The notes: generated by a model not told the origin, from the sequence alone. Shown: positions 31,802-40,624, counted from the first letter of the stretch. The stretch is DNA of 64,000 nt from Tardiphaga sp051811025 (GCF_051811025.1 NZ_JBPWQE010000001.1:1550001-1614000), one strand, 5' to 3'. Numbers and translations: made by a program.

Positions 31802-32461
31802 ATGCCCGCCTCGACTTCCGCCAAGCCATATCGCATCGGCCGTTCCAAAACCGGTCTCGGTCTTTTCGCCACCCAGCCGATCAAGAAGGGCGTCAAGATC
31901 GTCCAATACTTCGGGCCTTTGCTGGATTCGAAGAACGAGAAGCACGACGCGATCGAGAACAAGTACCTGTTCCAGATCAGCAAGCGCTGGACCGTCGACG
32001 GCTCGATCCGCAAGAACGTCGCGCGCTATATCAACCACGCCTGCAAGCCGAACGCCGAGTCCGACGTCAACGCAACAAAGAAGAAGATCGTCATCCGCTC
32101 GATCAAGAAGATCGAGCCGGGCGAAGAGATCAACTACGATTACGGCACGGAGTATTTCAAGGAATACCTGAAGCCAATCGGCTGCAAGTGCGATTCCTGC
32201 GAGAAGAAGCGCAAGAAGAAGCGCGCCGAGGCACGTGCCGAGAAGCTGAAGGCCAAGGAGAAGGCCGAGCGCAAGGCGCTGAAGAAGGAAGAAAAGGCGA
32301 AGGCCAAGAGGGCGAAAGCCAAGGCCAAGAAGGCCAAGTCTTCCGGCAAGGCTGCTTCGGGCAAAGCCGAAACGACCAAGGCCGCCGCAAAAAAGAAGAC
32401 CTCCGCGGCGACCAAGGCCAGCAAGGCGAAGACCGGCAAGACCAAGAGCAAGGGGGCTTAA
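31802..32461 (+). CDS. SET-domain methyltransferase with H1-like basic tail
   Basis: A 219-residue protein. Residues 8-120 form a compact SET domain: SKTGLGLFATQPIKKG, NHACKPN at 78-84 (SAM/catalytic pocket) and GEEINYDYG at 107-115. A short post-SET Cys cluster CKCDSC is at 128-133. Residues 134-219 are almost entirely Lys/Ala/Glu, like histone H1 or rhizobial H1-like proteins. This suggests a nucleoid-associated protein lysine methyltransferase, which is inference. The ATG at 31802 is preferred over the upstream TTG. Stop overlaps the convergent gene. Confidence 0.85.
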   Translation: MPASTSAKPYRIGRSKTGLGLFATQPIKKGVKIVQYFGPLLDSKNEKHDAIENKYLFQISKRWTVDGSIRKNVARYINHACKPNAESDVNATKKKIVIRSIKKIEPGEEINYDYGTEYFKEYLKPIGCKCDSCEKKRKKKRAEARAEKLKAKEKAERKALKKEEKAKAKRAKAKAKKAKSSGKAASGKAETTKAAAKKKTSAATKASKAKTGKTKSKGA

Positions 32462-32856
32462 GCCGCCTGTGCCGCTGCGTTCCGGCGCAGCCCGATATAT
32501 TGCAGCTCCGCGAACACACCGACTGCGATCGCCTGCGCGGCCACGAAGATCTGGCCAAGCAGGTTCGGCGTCACCGCGCCCGAGAACAGCAGGCCGATGC
32601 TGCCCAGCGTCCACAGCGCATTGCCGATGATGATGACTAGCACCAGCAGCTTCGACATGCTCACGCGGGTGCCGAGCCAGCCGACCAGCGCCGCATAGGC
32701 GATCAGAAACAGGCCGGATTCCAGCAGCAGTGCTTCAGGCAGATGCAGCAGCGGCGCCAGCATGGCCGCGGCAAAGGTCAGCAGCAGCGCCATGGCGCCG
32801 CTGACGACGGCGTCGATCTGGATGGCGCGGCGGAGCAGGAGAGAGGGATTGATCAT
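32458..32856 (-). CDS. Hypothetical four-helix membrane protein
   Basis: A 132-residue protein with four predicted membrane helices (VVSGAMALLLTFAAAMLAPL; LLVLVIIIGNALWTLGSIGL; GQIFVAAQAIAVGVFAELQY). The start at 32856 has AAGGA 8 nt upstream. Divergent from the XRE regulator, which could control it. Confidence 0.65.
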   Translation of the reverse strand: MINPSLLLRRAIQIDAVVSGAMALLLTFAAAMLAPLLHLPEALLLESGLFLIAYAALVGWLGTRVSMSKLLVLVIIIGNALWTLGSIGLLFSGAVTPNLLGQIFVAAQAIAVGVFAELQYIGLRRNAAAQAA

Positions 32857-32972
32857 GGTCGTCATCCTTCGGTTGGTCGTTGGGAATGTCCCGACCATGA
32901 CGGCGCCGCGAAGCCAAATCGATTACCTGTGAGGTCATGGAAGCTGCGAAATTCGCGTGTTAGCTTTTTGCC

Positions 32973-33791
32973 ATGAGCACACAGCTAGCAGCGTCCTCCG
33001 CAACATCCCGGCCCGCCGGGATCGGCCATCATTTGCGCGAATGGCGGCAACGCCGCCGCCTGAGCCAGCTCGATCTGGCCGGCGATGCCGAGATTTCCAC
33101 GCGTCATCTGAGTTTCCTCGAGACCGGCCGCGCCTCGCCCTCGCGCGAGATGGTGTTGCGGCTGGCCGAGCGGCTCGACGTGCCGCTGCGCGAGCGCAAT
33201 GTCTTGCTGGTGGCCGCAGGCTTCGCACCGGCCTTTCCGCAGCGGGCGCTGGACGATCCGGCGCTGACCTCGGCGCGTCAGGCCATCGACCTCGTGCTGA
33301 AGGCGCATGAGCCCAATCCGGCGCTGGCGGTCGATCGGCACTGGAATCTGGTGTCCGCCAACCGAATGGTGATGCCGCTGCTGTCAGGCATCCCACCTGA
33401 ATTGCTGGCGCCGCCGCTCAACGTGCTCAGGCTGAGCTTTCATCCGCAGGGGCTGGCATCACGCACCGTCAATCTCGGCGAATGGTGCGCGCATCTGCTG
33501 GAGCGTCTGCACCGGCAATGCGAGGCGACGGCCGATCCGGAGCTGCTCAAGCTGTATCAGGAATTGAAGACCTATCCCGTCCCGGCGCGGTCGGCGTCGA
33601 TCGCGGCTGACAGCGTCGTCGTGCCGTTCCGAATGAGGCTGGGCGACGATGTGCTGAGCTTCATGTCGACGACCATGACCTTCGGTACGCCGCTGGATAT
33701 CACCCTGTCGGAAATCGCCATCGAGACGTTCTTTCCGGCGGATGACCTTACGGCGACCAGGCTCCGGGAGATCGCTTCAAACGGGAACTAA
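32973..33791 (+). CDS. XRE-family regulator with MmyB-like ligand domain
   Basis: A 272-residue regulator. An N-terminal helix-turn-helix (LREWRQRRRLSQLDLAGDAE, then STRHLSFLETGRASPSREMV) is followed by the MmyB-type C-terminal PAS-like domain (NPALAVDRHWNLVSANRMVM; DVLSFMSTTMTFGTPLDITL). MmyB domains bind fatty acids in Streptomyces. Divergent from a membrane protein gene. Confidence 0.9.
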   Translation: MSTQLAASSATSRPAGIGHHLREWRQRRRLSQLDLAGDAEISTRHLSFLETGRASPSREMVLRLAERLDVPLRERNVLLVAAGFAPAFPQRALDDPALTSARQAIDLVLKAHEPNPALAVDRHWNLVSANRMVMPLLSGIPPELLAPPLNVLRLSFHPQGLASRTVNLGEWCAHLLERLHRQCEATADPELLKLYQELKTYPVPARSASIAADSVVVPFRMRLGDDVLSFMSTTMTFGTPLDITLSEIAIETFFPADDLTATRLREIASNGN

Positions 33792-33854
33792 CGGCCTTGT
33801 CCGTGATGTCCATGACGCCTATTTGTGGGCGGAACAAATACAGGGAGCCCGCCC

Positions 33855-34520
33855 ATGAGCACCGTCAAGTCGCTTCAGATCGATATCGTCTCCGACGTCG
33901 TGTGCCCGTGGTGCTATATCGGCAAGCGCCGCATCGAGAATGCGCTGGCGCTGGCTTCCGACGTGCCGGTGCATGTCAATTGGCGGCCGTTCTTCCTCAA
34001 TCCGTGGATCCCGCGCGAGGGCATCGATCGCTCGACCTATCTGGAAACGAAATTCGGATCGGTGGAAGCCTATAAAGGCATTGCGGGCCGCGTTGTGGAT
34101 GCTGCCGAGCAGGAAGGGTTGACCTATCGCCCGGACAGCGTGAAGCGCCAGCCGAACACCATCGATTGCCACCGGCTGATCCATTGGGCCGAAGCCTCCG
34201 GCAAGTCGGCCGAGGTCAAGCAGCGTCTGATGGAGTTGTATTTCCGCGATGGTGGCGATCTCACCCAGAGCGAGACGCTGGTGAAGGCCGCGGCCGACGT
34301 CGGGCTTGATGCGGATGAGATCCGCAAGCGCCTCGCCACCGACGAGGATGTCGAACTGATTTCCGGCAACGCCAAGGAAGCCGCCGACAAGGGCATTTCC
34401 GGCGTGCCGACTTTCGTCTTCGCCGGCAAATATGCGGTGTCCGGTGCGCAGGATGCGGAGAAGCTTGCGCGCGCGATCCGTCAGGTGTCGGCGGAAGTGA
34501 ACGCAGAGGCGGCGGAATAG
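33855..34520 (+). CDS. DsbA family (FrnE-like) oxidoreductase
   Basis: Cytosolic thioredoxin-fold oxidoreductase of 221 residues without a signal peptide. The CPWC active site is close to the N-terminus (IVSDVVCPWCYIGKRRIENA), and the cis-Pro loop 'GISGVPTFVFAGKYAVSGAQ' is near the C-terminus. The length and arrangement are those of FrnE/2-hydroxychromene isomerase-like members. Start at 33855 has AGGGAG upstream. Confidence 0.9.
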   Translation: MSTVKSLQIDIVSDVVCPWCYIGKRRIENALALASDVPVHVNWRPFFLNPWIPREGIDRSTYLETKFGSVEAYKGIAGRVVDAAEQEGLTYRPDSVKRQPNTIDCHRLIHWAEASGKSAEVKQRLMELYFRDGGDLTQSETLVKAAADVGLDADEIRKRLATDEDVELISGNAKEAADKGISGVPTFVFAGKYAVSGAQDAEKLARAIRQVSAEVNAEAAE

Positions 34521-34526
34521 GGCGCT

Positions 34527-35471
34527 TTACGCGCCCTTCAGATAGTAATTCGCCTTCTTGCCGAGTGCGATGCGGCGCAGCAGTTTGCGCATCGCTAGTG
34601 ACGAGCGCAGCGGCTTGATCGCCGTGGTGACGGTCCGGTAGAAGGCCAGCTTCAGCATATCCAGCACCGGCTGCTGCCCCGGTGGCTTCTGCGGGAAGCC
34701 GATGCCGCGCAGCATCGAGTTGAAGAAGTGCAGGTCGTTGACACGGCGCACTTCCTTGGTCTTCCAGGTGATCGCCATCGAGATCGAGAACGAGCCGGCG
34801 GTGCGCACCCAGTGCGGCCACTGATAGGGCACGTAGCAACCGTCGCCATCGAACATGTGAAACTCGACCGCGCGCGGTGCGAAACTGTCATCGAATTTGA
34901 GATTGCGGTGCTTGGTCATCGAGCGCTCAATCTCGTCGTCGGAGACGATGGCGCGGTCGTTGTTGTCGTAGATCGTGAAGAACTTCTCGCCGTGGATCTG
35001 GACGAAGAAATTGTCTTCGCTGTCGAGATGGAACGGCGTGGTCGAATTCGGCGAGGAGACGAACAGGAAGCCTTCGAGCTGTTCGAAGCCGGCATCGAGC
35101 AGGCTGTTGAAGCCGCGGGCGCGGGCCACTGACAGCAACGTGTCTTCGAGCAACTGGCGATATTCGGGCGAGTTCTCGATCCGCTTCAGCACCATCCAGG
35201 CACCGGCAGTCTCGATACGATTGACCACCTCAACGGGATCGAGATCTACCGACGGGATCGCGTCGGGGTCCTGGCTGATCGCGACCTTGCCCGAATTATA
35301 TTCGATGAGATCGCGGGGTAGTTCGGATGCGAGCTGCGCGATGCGCGGCAGCGTCAGCAGCGGATGTCCGGCGAGCTTGTGCCTGATGGCGAACGGCTTC
35401 AACGGAAAATCGTTCTTGAGCGATTGATTGGCGGCCGAGATCACCGGCGCGACGTCAGTAGCTGCGTTCAT
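34527..35471 (-). CDS. Cupin/JmjC-like protein
   Basis: A 314-residue cytosolic protein with a cupin-8/JmjC-like double-stranded helix. The metal motif HLD is at 148-150 (STTPFHLDSEDNFFVQIHGE) and the distal His is His220 (YQWPHWVR), matching HxD...H of Fe(II)/2-oxoglutarate oxygenases. An N-terminal helical segment of about 70 residues precedes it. The start lies 17 nt downstream of the FemAB-like gene, with which it probably forms an operon. Substrate unknown. Confidence 0.78.
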   Translation of the reverse strand: MNAATDVAPVISAANQSLKNDFPLKPFAIRHKLAGHPLLTLPRIAQLASELPRDLIEYNSGKVAISQDPDAIPSVDLDPVEVVNRIETAGAWMVLKRIENSPEYRQLLEDTLLSVARARGFNSLLDAGFEQLEGFLFVSSPNSTTPFHLDSEDNFFVQIHGEKFFTIYDNNDRAIVSDDEIERSMTKHRNLKFDDSFAPRAVEFHMFDGDGCYVPYQWPHWVRTAGSFSISMAITWKTKEVRRVNDLHFFNSMLRGIGFPQKPPGQQPVLDMLKLAFYRTVTTAIKPLRSSLAMRKLLRRIALGKKANYYLKGA

Positions 35472-35488
35472 GGTTGAACCCCTGATAT

Positions 35489-36643
35489 CTAGCGGAGGCG
35501 GTTGCGGATGGAGCGGGCCACGCGTCGCAGCGGCTCGCGGATAGAGCGACGCAGGGTCAGCGCGCCGTGGATGAGCGCGACGAGCGGGTCGTGCTTGCGC
35601 AGCGGGATCAGCACGTCGCCGATGGCAAGGCGGCCGCGCCAGATCGGGTCGATCATCGGGTGACCGGCATTGGCCGTGGAGTCGGCGCTTGCAATCACGG
35701 GATCGGCGCAGAGATGCCGCGTCACGTCGAGCGTGAGCTGCACGCCGGGGGACAGTTTGGCGAAGCGCTCGTCGACGCCGAGCTTGAAATAGAAGGCACG
35801 ATCGAGATGCCTGAGCAGCACACCGGAGGCGACCGGGGTCTCGCCGGCGCGCAGCGTGACGATCTCGCATTGGCCGTGTTCGGCGAGCGCCCTGGTGGCG
35901 CTGCGGATGAAGGCACTGTCGCCGGCATCCTGCATCAGGGCGGTGCCGCGTTTGCCCTTCCATCCGCTCGCTTCCAGCGTCAGGAACGTGTCGATGGTCG
36001 CAGCGATTTCCGCCGGCGTGCGCGCGATCTCGAATGTCACATCGCCATGTTCGGCGAGACGATTGCGCTGGCGGCGCAGTTCTTTCAGCTTCTTCGCGCC
36101 GAGCGCATCGCGCAGCAGGTCATCGGCATCGCGCGTGGCATCGAGGCAGGCGCGGGCGTGGGATTGCAGGATGCGCGGCGCCAGGTCCTGCATGGCGAGC
36201 GACTTGCGGATCGCCTGCATTGCGGCGCCGTCGAGCGAGACGTTCTCGAGGATCAGCGCATGCGCGCCGGCCTTGCGGGCCTGTTCCAGCAGGCGCGTCA
36301 CAGCATCAGGCGCCATGTCGCGATCGAGCAGCGGCGTCGAGAGCGTCCCATAGGGATCGGCGCTGACCAGTGCCGGCAGAGGAATGCGATAGGCGCGCCG
36401 CGCGGTGATCACCGGCAGCAGCCCGATCAAGCAGGGCGTTCCAGCGTCGCTTGTCCAGGCGCTGAGCGCGGCGACATCGGTGCGGCCGCGCGCGGATGCA
36501 TTTACGGCCAGTTCCCAATCGGCGAGATAATAGCCGTTCGGCTCGACGGCCTGCTGCGCGAGAGCACGCCATGGCTCGGGCGCGATTGCCGCGAGCGGCG
36601 CAAGTGCATCGGGCGCAGGCGCTGGGCGGTTCGCCGCGGTCAT
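35489..36643 (-). CDS. GNAT acetyltransferase, FemAB/CelD-like
   Basis: Protein of about 384 residues with a doubled GNAT fold of the FemAB/CelD (BcsL) type: DDLLRDALGAKKLKELRRQR, FLTLEASGWKGKRGTALMQD, EIVTLRAGETPVASGVLLRH and the C-terminal 'MIDPIWRGRLAIGDVLIPL'. Start is uncertain: ATGs at 36643 and 36775 are both open, and neither has a strong Shine-Dalgarno; 36643 gives a more typical N-terminus. Such enzymes often act in polysaccharide or peptidoglycan building. Confidence 0.75.
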   Translation of the reverse strand: MTAANRPAPAPDALAPLAAIAPEPWRALAQQAVEPNGYYLADWELAVNASARGRTDVAALSAWTSDAGTPCLIGLLPVITARRAYRIPLPALVSADPYGTLSTPLLDRDMAPDAVTRLLEQARKAGAHALILENVSLDGAAMQAIRKSLAMQDLAPRILQSHARACLDATRDADDLLRDALGAKKLKELRRQRNRLAEHGDVTFEIARTPAEIAATIDTFLTLEASGWKGKRGTALMQDAGDSAFIRSATRALAEHGQCEIVTLRAGETPVASGVLLRHLDRAFYFKLGVDERFAKLSPGVQLTLDVTRHLCADPVIASADSTANAGHPMIDPIWRGRLAIGDVLIPLRKHDPLVALIHGALTLRRSIREPLRRVARSIRNRLR

Positions 36644-37010
36644 CCCGGCGCCCGTCGCTCTGCTGCCATGCATGCCGGCTGGATTTGCAATGTCGACCAC
36701 GTCCCCGATCCCCGTCGCAAGGAAGGCGGCGCAGGCCGCTTCTCCATTGCTGTCTGCGGAGACTAGGAGAAACATTCGAATATCCGGTTTTTCCGAACGC
36801 GAAATTTGACGGGAATGTGCAACCGATCGTTCACCAAACGGTCGCTGAAAAGCCTGTGTTTTCAGCGGATATGGGCCGGCGGGGGTGGCGGGTGCCGGAG
36901 TATTCGCGCGTTTCGAGGGTGGGCAGACCTGCGGTCGATGGTCGCGGCCTCGCCATGTTGGGGCTGGAAAATGGCCCATACGTCAGGCTATCAAGGCGCC
37001 GGAGGGACCC
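36644..37010. other. Gene-free region with a 25-nt hairpin
   Basis: Between the divergent GNAT and DPWG-peptide genes. It holds an inverted repeat CGCTGAAAA (36843-36851) / TTTTCAGCG (36859-36867) with a 7-nt loop. If the GNAT starts at 36775 the gap shrinks to 235 nt. Nothing else is evident. Confidence 0.5.
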
Positions 37011-37253
37011 ATGATGAGAGCATTGGTATTGGCGATCGCGGCAGTAGCGCTTCTGGCTGCGCCGGCGAACGCACAGATGGGCGGCGGCAAGCGCGGCGGC
37101 GCCGATCATGCGCCAGCGCCCGAAAAGCCGAAGATTGACGAAAAGGCCTACAAGGCCGCCCTGGAGCGCGTTCCGACTCCCAAGGAAAAATATGATCCAT
37201 GGGGCGGCGTCGCGCCAGCTCCCGCGCCTGCAACGACCGCGAAGAAAAAGTAG
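37011..37253 (+). CDS. Small secreted DPWG-motif protein
   Basis: An 80-residue protein with a signal peptide (LVLAIAAVALLAAPANAQ) and a charged mature part containing IDEKAYKAALERVPTPKEKY then DPWGGV. The motif EKAY-x3-L-x2-(I/V)P-x2-K-x4-DPWG-x-V also occurs in the gene at 39753, a clear paralogue. GGAGGG is 4 nt before the ATG. Function unknown. Confidence 0.75.
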   Translation: MMRALVLAIAAVALLAAPANAQMGGGKRGGADHAPAPEKPKIDEKAYKAALERVPTPKEKYDPWGGVAPAPAPATTAKKK

Positions 37254-37426
37254 TCTTCGAACAGCACATGCCGCGCGCGGTTCCCGTGAACCGCGCTTGC
37301 TTTGACAGCGACCAAATTGGGCAGCGGCAGGCCGTCGCATTGTTGGCGTACGGCCATCCTGATTTCATTTGAATCAGGCGGGGAATTATCCGTCGCGCAA
37401 ACCGGCCTGGTCGGGGAGAGTGTTCG

Positions 37427-38827
37427 ATGGTTTGTCCTGTCATTCGCAACGCGATCGTTGCAGCCACGGTGATGCTCGGCTCGCAAACCGCATGGGCGGA
37501 GAGTCGTCTGGCGCTGGTGATCGGGCAGTCCTCCTACCGGTCCATCGCGCCGCTCCCCAATCCCGTCAATGACGCCAAGGCCATGGCGCAGATGCTTGGC
37601 GATGCCGGCTTCGAGGTGCAGTCGGCGACGGATCTGTCGCAGAACGAGTTGCGCGGCAAGATCGCTAGTTTCGCCGCGACTGTATCGGCCAAGGGCCCCG
37701 ACACGGTGGCGCTGGTGTTCTATGCCGGGCACGGTCTGCAGATCGACGGCGAGAATTATCTGGTGCCGGTCGATATCGATCCGAAGCGCGAAGCCGATAT
37801 TCCGCTGCAGGCGGTGCGCCTCAACGACATCCTGAACACACTGACATCCGTGCCGAGCAAGAGCCGCATCATCCTGCTCGATGCCTGCCGCAACAATCCG
37901 TTTCCGGCCATCAGCAAGACCACCGGCCGCGGCCTTGCCCAGGTCGATGTGAAATTCGGCTCGCCCGGCACGTTGCTGTCATTCTCCACGTCGCCCGGTG
38001 CCGAAGCCGAAGACGGCAAGGACGGCAACAGCCCCTATACCACGGCGCTGCTGAAGGCCGGCCGCGAGCCGGGCCTGCCGATCGAGGATGCGTTCAAGCG
38101 CGTGCGGCTGTCGGTCAATCAGGCCACTGAAGGCCGGCAGACGCCGTGGGAGAGCTCGTCGCTGGTCAATGACTTCCGCTTCTTTGGTGGGGATGCCGGC
38201 GCCAAGCCTGCGGTGACCAAGAAGACCGTCGATCAATGGCGCAAGGAGCTGCAGGGCAAGCCGGTGCAGGACGCCAACAACCTGATCGTCTCGGACGGTT
38301 CGGTGGAAGCCTATGAGGCCTTTGTCGGCCTCTATGCCGAGCCGCCGCTGGGACCGCAGGCGAAGGAATGGCTCGACCGTCACTACAAGATGGTGGCGTG
38401 GAATAATGCCGTCATTACCAATACCGCGCCGTCCTATCGCGACTTCCTGGCGAAATATCCCGACAGCGATCTGACATCGACCGCGCAGAAGCTCGAGGAG
38501 CGCACGCGCAACAAGCCGGTGCCGGACGCGGCGGCGAATACGCCGACCAATGTCGCATTGGCCGGACCGGGCCCGACATGCCCGTGCGGCACGCCGCCCG
38601 CAGCAGCGCCTGCGTCGAAGAAGGCCGAGAAAACCACCGAACCTGCGAAGAAGCGCGCCGACAAGCCGTCGTCACCGCCGCGGCGCAGCCGCGAGATCGT
38701 CGAGGAGGAGGTCATCATCCGCCGTGCGCCGCCGGTCTATTACGAGCCGGTGCCGCGCGTCTATTACGGCGGCGGAGGCTATGGCGGTTACAGCGGCGGC
38801 AACTATGGCGGCCGCGGGCGCTACTGA
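37427..38827 (+). CDS. Secreted caspase-family (metacaspase-like, C14) protein
   Basis: A 466-residue protein with a signal peptide (AIVAATVMLGSQTAWAES). The p20-like caspase domain has the catalytic pair His102 (FYAGHG) and Cys154 (LLDACRNNPF), both intact, preceded by RLALVIGQSSYRSIAPLPNP. Residues ~270-370 form a helical region. The C-terminal 100 residues are low complexity: Lys/Glu-rich, then a CPCG motif, then a Tyr/Gly-rich end (YYGGGGYGGYSGGNYGGRGR). Export points to a periplasmic or envelope role rather than a cytosolic suicide effector. Confidence 0.88.
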   Translation: MVCPVIRNAIVAATVMLGSQTAWAESRLALVIGQSSYRSIAPLPNPVNDAKAMAQMLGDAGFEVQSATDLSQNELRGKIASFAATVSAKGPDTVALVFYAGHGLQIDGENYLVPVDIDPKREADIPLQAVRLNDILNTLTSVPSKSRIILLDACRNNPFPAISKTTGRGLAQVDVKFGSPGTLLSFSTSPGAEAEDGKDGNSPYTTALLKAGREPGLPIEDAFKRVRLSVNQATEGRQTPWESSSLVNDFRFFGGDAGAKPAVTKKTVDQWRKELQGKPVQDANNLIVSDGSVEAYEAFVGLYAEPPLGPQAKEWLDRHYKMVAWNNAVITNTAPSYRDFLAKYPDSDLTSTAQKLEERTRNKPVPDAAANTPTNVALAGPGPTCPCGTPPAAAPASKKAEKTTEPAKKRADKPSSPPRRSREIVEEEVIIRRAPPVYYEPVPRVYYGGGGYGGYSGGNYGGRGRY

Positions 38828-38836
38828 CGGGCGCGC

Positions 38837-39076
38837 CTACTCGAACGCCACGCCAAGCTGGCGGTCGTTGTTCCACACCGGCCGGCAGCGGCGGATGAAT
38901 TGATCCGCCTCGATCACCAGCATGAAATTCTGCGGCAGGCCGAGCGGGCTTGCGATATCGACACGCGCGCCGGAGGCCGAGAGATTGCGGACGGTGCAAT
39001 CGATACCGCCGCCGCCAAAGGCCAGCGTGCCGCGCTTCAGAACCCGGTGTCGTGGAGCCGTTCGTTTCTCGATCAT
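38837..39076 (-). CDS. PilZ-domain protein
   Basis: A 79-residue stand-alone PilZ domain. The c-di-GMP motifs are present: RxxxR-like RHRVLKR near the N-terminus and NLSASGARVD (the N/DxSxxG box). Rhizobial genomes carry many such single-domain proteins. Start at 39076 (GGA 8 nt upstream) preferred over 39091. Confidence 0.85.
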   Translation of the reverse strand: MIEKRTAPRHRVLKRGTLAFGGGGIDCTVRNLSASGARVDIASPLGLPQNFMLVIEADQFIRRCRPVWNNDRQLGVAFE

Positions 39077-39304
39077 GGTCGTCGTCCGCATCGTCTGGAT
39101 GCGCCATGTCTAGCACCGCGATCTTGCCGGCCGATAAAGCCGATCGCAGAGATTCGGACCCGGCCGTTCATCCTTCGTGAAGTTCTGGACGATCAGAAAA
39201 TTTCATAAAACCATCAGATCAAAGAAATTGGCTCCATGATACCGTTGGGCTGTTGAACGCTCGGGCGAGCCATCGGCCGGCGTCATTTTTCGGGGAAGGG
39301 GACC

Positions 39305-39598
39305 ATGATGAAATTCGCCTCCGCGTTATTGACTGCTGCTGCCATCTTCTCTGCCGCGCCGGCCCAGGCTGTCGTGCTTGATCTGTCCACGATGTCCTGC
39401 AAGCAATTCGTCGAGTCGGGCCCCGACGAGATCAAGATGGTGCTGACCTGGATGGACGGCTGGTACAAGGGCGACTCGGACGATGCGATCATCGACACCG
39501 AAGTGTTCGTCGAGAACGCCAAGAAGTTCGGCACCTATTGCGCAGCGCACCCGACCATCAGCATTGTGACGGCCGCGGAGAAAGTGCTGGGCGACTAG
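39305..39598 (+). CDS. HdeA/HdeB-like periplasmic protein
   Basis: A 97-residue exported protein with a signal peptide (ALLTAAAIFSAAPAQAVVLD). The mature part has two Cys (TMSCKQFVESG; FGTYCAAHP) and a tryptophan-containing helix (MVLTWMDGWYKGDSDD), the layout of HdeA/HdeB acid-stress chaperones. A Gly-rich Shine-Dalgarno GGGGA precedes two adjacent ATGs (39305, 39308). Confidence 0.8.
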   Translation: MMKFASALLTAAAIFSAAPAQAVVLDLSTMSCKQFVESGPDEIKMVLTWMDGWYKGDSDDAIIDTEVFVENAKKFGTYCAAHPTISIVTAAEKVLGD

Positions 39599-39752
39599 GC
39601 TCCGGTCCGGGTCAGCGCCCGGGCATCCCGGATTTCCGGTTTCCGAAGGTTTCAACCTGCGTGAGGCACGACGGGGTGCCCTGCGTCAGGCGCTTGGCGT
39701 GCCCGAATGGCCAGTGGTATAACGCCTCGGAAATTCACGGAGCTTTGGTGCC

Positions 39753-40034
39753 ATGAAACGATCCCTCAAGTTATTCAGCGTCGTCGCAGCGCTCGCGCTT
39801 CTGACCGGACCGGCCGCCGCGCAGATGATGAATCTGATGCCGGAGGTGAAGAGCAAGTCGGCGGAGGAGAAGGAACAGGACGCGATCACCGAGAAGGCGT
39901 ATCGCGAGTCGCTGCGCAAGATTCCCGACACCAAGGCTTCCGCAGACCCCTGGGGCAACGTGCGCAGCGATGCGCCGAAGGCGGCTGCGCCCGCGAAACA
40001 GCCGCGCACCAAGACTGGCAGCGCTACGAATTGA
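39753..40034 (+). CDS. Small secreted DPWG-motif protein, paralogue of 37011
   Basis: A 93-residue protein with a signal peptide (LFSVVAALALLTGPAAAQ), a charged segment and ITEKAYRESLRKIPDTKASA then DPWGNV, matching the motif of the 80-residue gene at 37011. GGAG lies 9 nt upstream of the ATG. C-terminus is Ala/Lys/Thr-rich. Function unknown. Confidence 0.72.
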   Translation: MKRSLKLFSVVAALALLTGPAAAQMMNLMPEVKSKSAEEKEQDAITEKAYRESLRKIPDTKASADPWGNVRSDAPKAAAPAKQPRTKTGSATN

Positions 40035-40124
40035 TCAGGCGGTGATCGTGGCATCGGCGGCTCGTGCCGCCGGGCGCGCAAATGGACTGAAGCCCGCGCG
40101 CGGCCGCTGATACATTCGCCTGTG

Positions 40125-40334
40125 TCAGTTGCTCCAGGACAGCGGCACTTCGAACAATCCGCCGCTGTCTTCATTCTCGACGACGATCGCGCCCTTCATC
40201 GTGCCGATGGTGCGCACCATCTCCAGGGCGAGCTGACGTGCGTGCAGCATCGCTTCCTGATCGTCCTTGAAGCTCGTCCCTTCATCGTCGAGGAACGTGT
40301 TTTCGGCGATAATATGAAAGAAAAATCGAGTCAC
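40125..40334 (-). CDS. DUF6894-type small protein
   Basis: A 69-residue protein with a GTG start. The family pattern is clear: FFFHIIAENTFLDDEGTSFK, then EAMLHARQLALEMVRTIG and a final acidic 'VVENEDSGGLFEVPLSW'. Such proteins are abundant in rhizobia and of unknown role. Confidence 0.75.
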   Translation of the reverse strand: MTRFFFHIIAENTFLDDEGTSFKDDQEAMLHARQLALEMVRTIGTMKGAIVVENEDSGGLFEVPLSWSN

Positions 40335-40624
40335 GGGAAACGACCACAGCTGGCGCGCGCGTATATGGCCTGCAGCACCTGAGGTTGCTGTAAGACGATG
40401 ATACCGCTAGACCAACTTGTTCCGCGCGTCGATAGAAATGTGCAAAATTTGCGGCAAATAAACGGTTTTTTTGGCGACGATCCGCTTCGCGTAGGGTTCC
40501 GATCTCGGAATCTGATGCAGCTCTGGGTTGACGATCAAGAAAGGCCGGCGCCGTCGCTATATGACGGGTCCGTTCCGCTTCGGCATGACGCAAGGCGCCG
40601 CCGCCGGTTCGCTTGTAAGGAGAG

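Noticed and set aside
37427..38827. Caspase-like protein as an anti-phage or abortive-infection effector
   Set aside because: It has a signal peptide and no linked sensor, gasdermin or partner gene, so a defence system is not supported.
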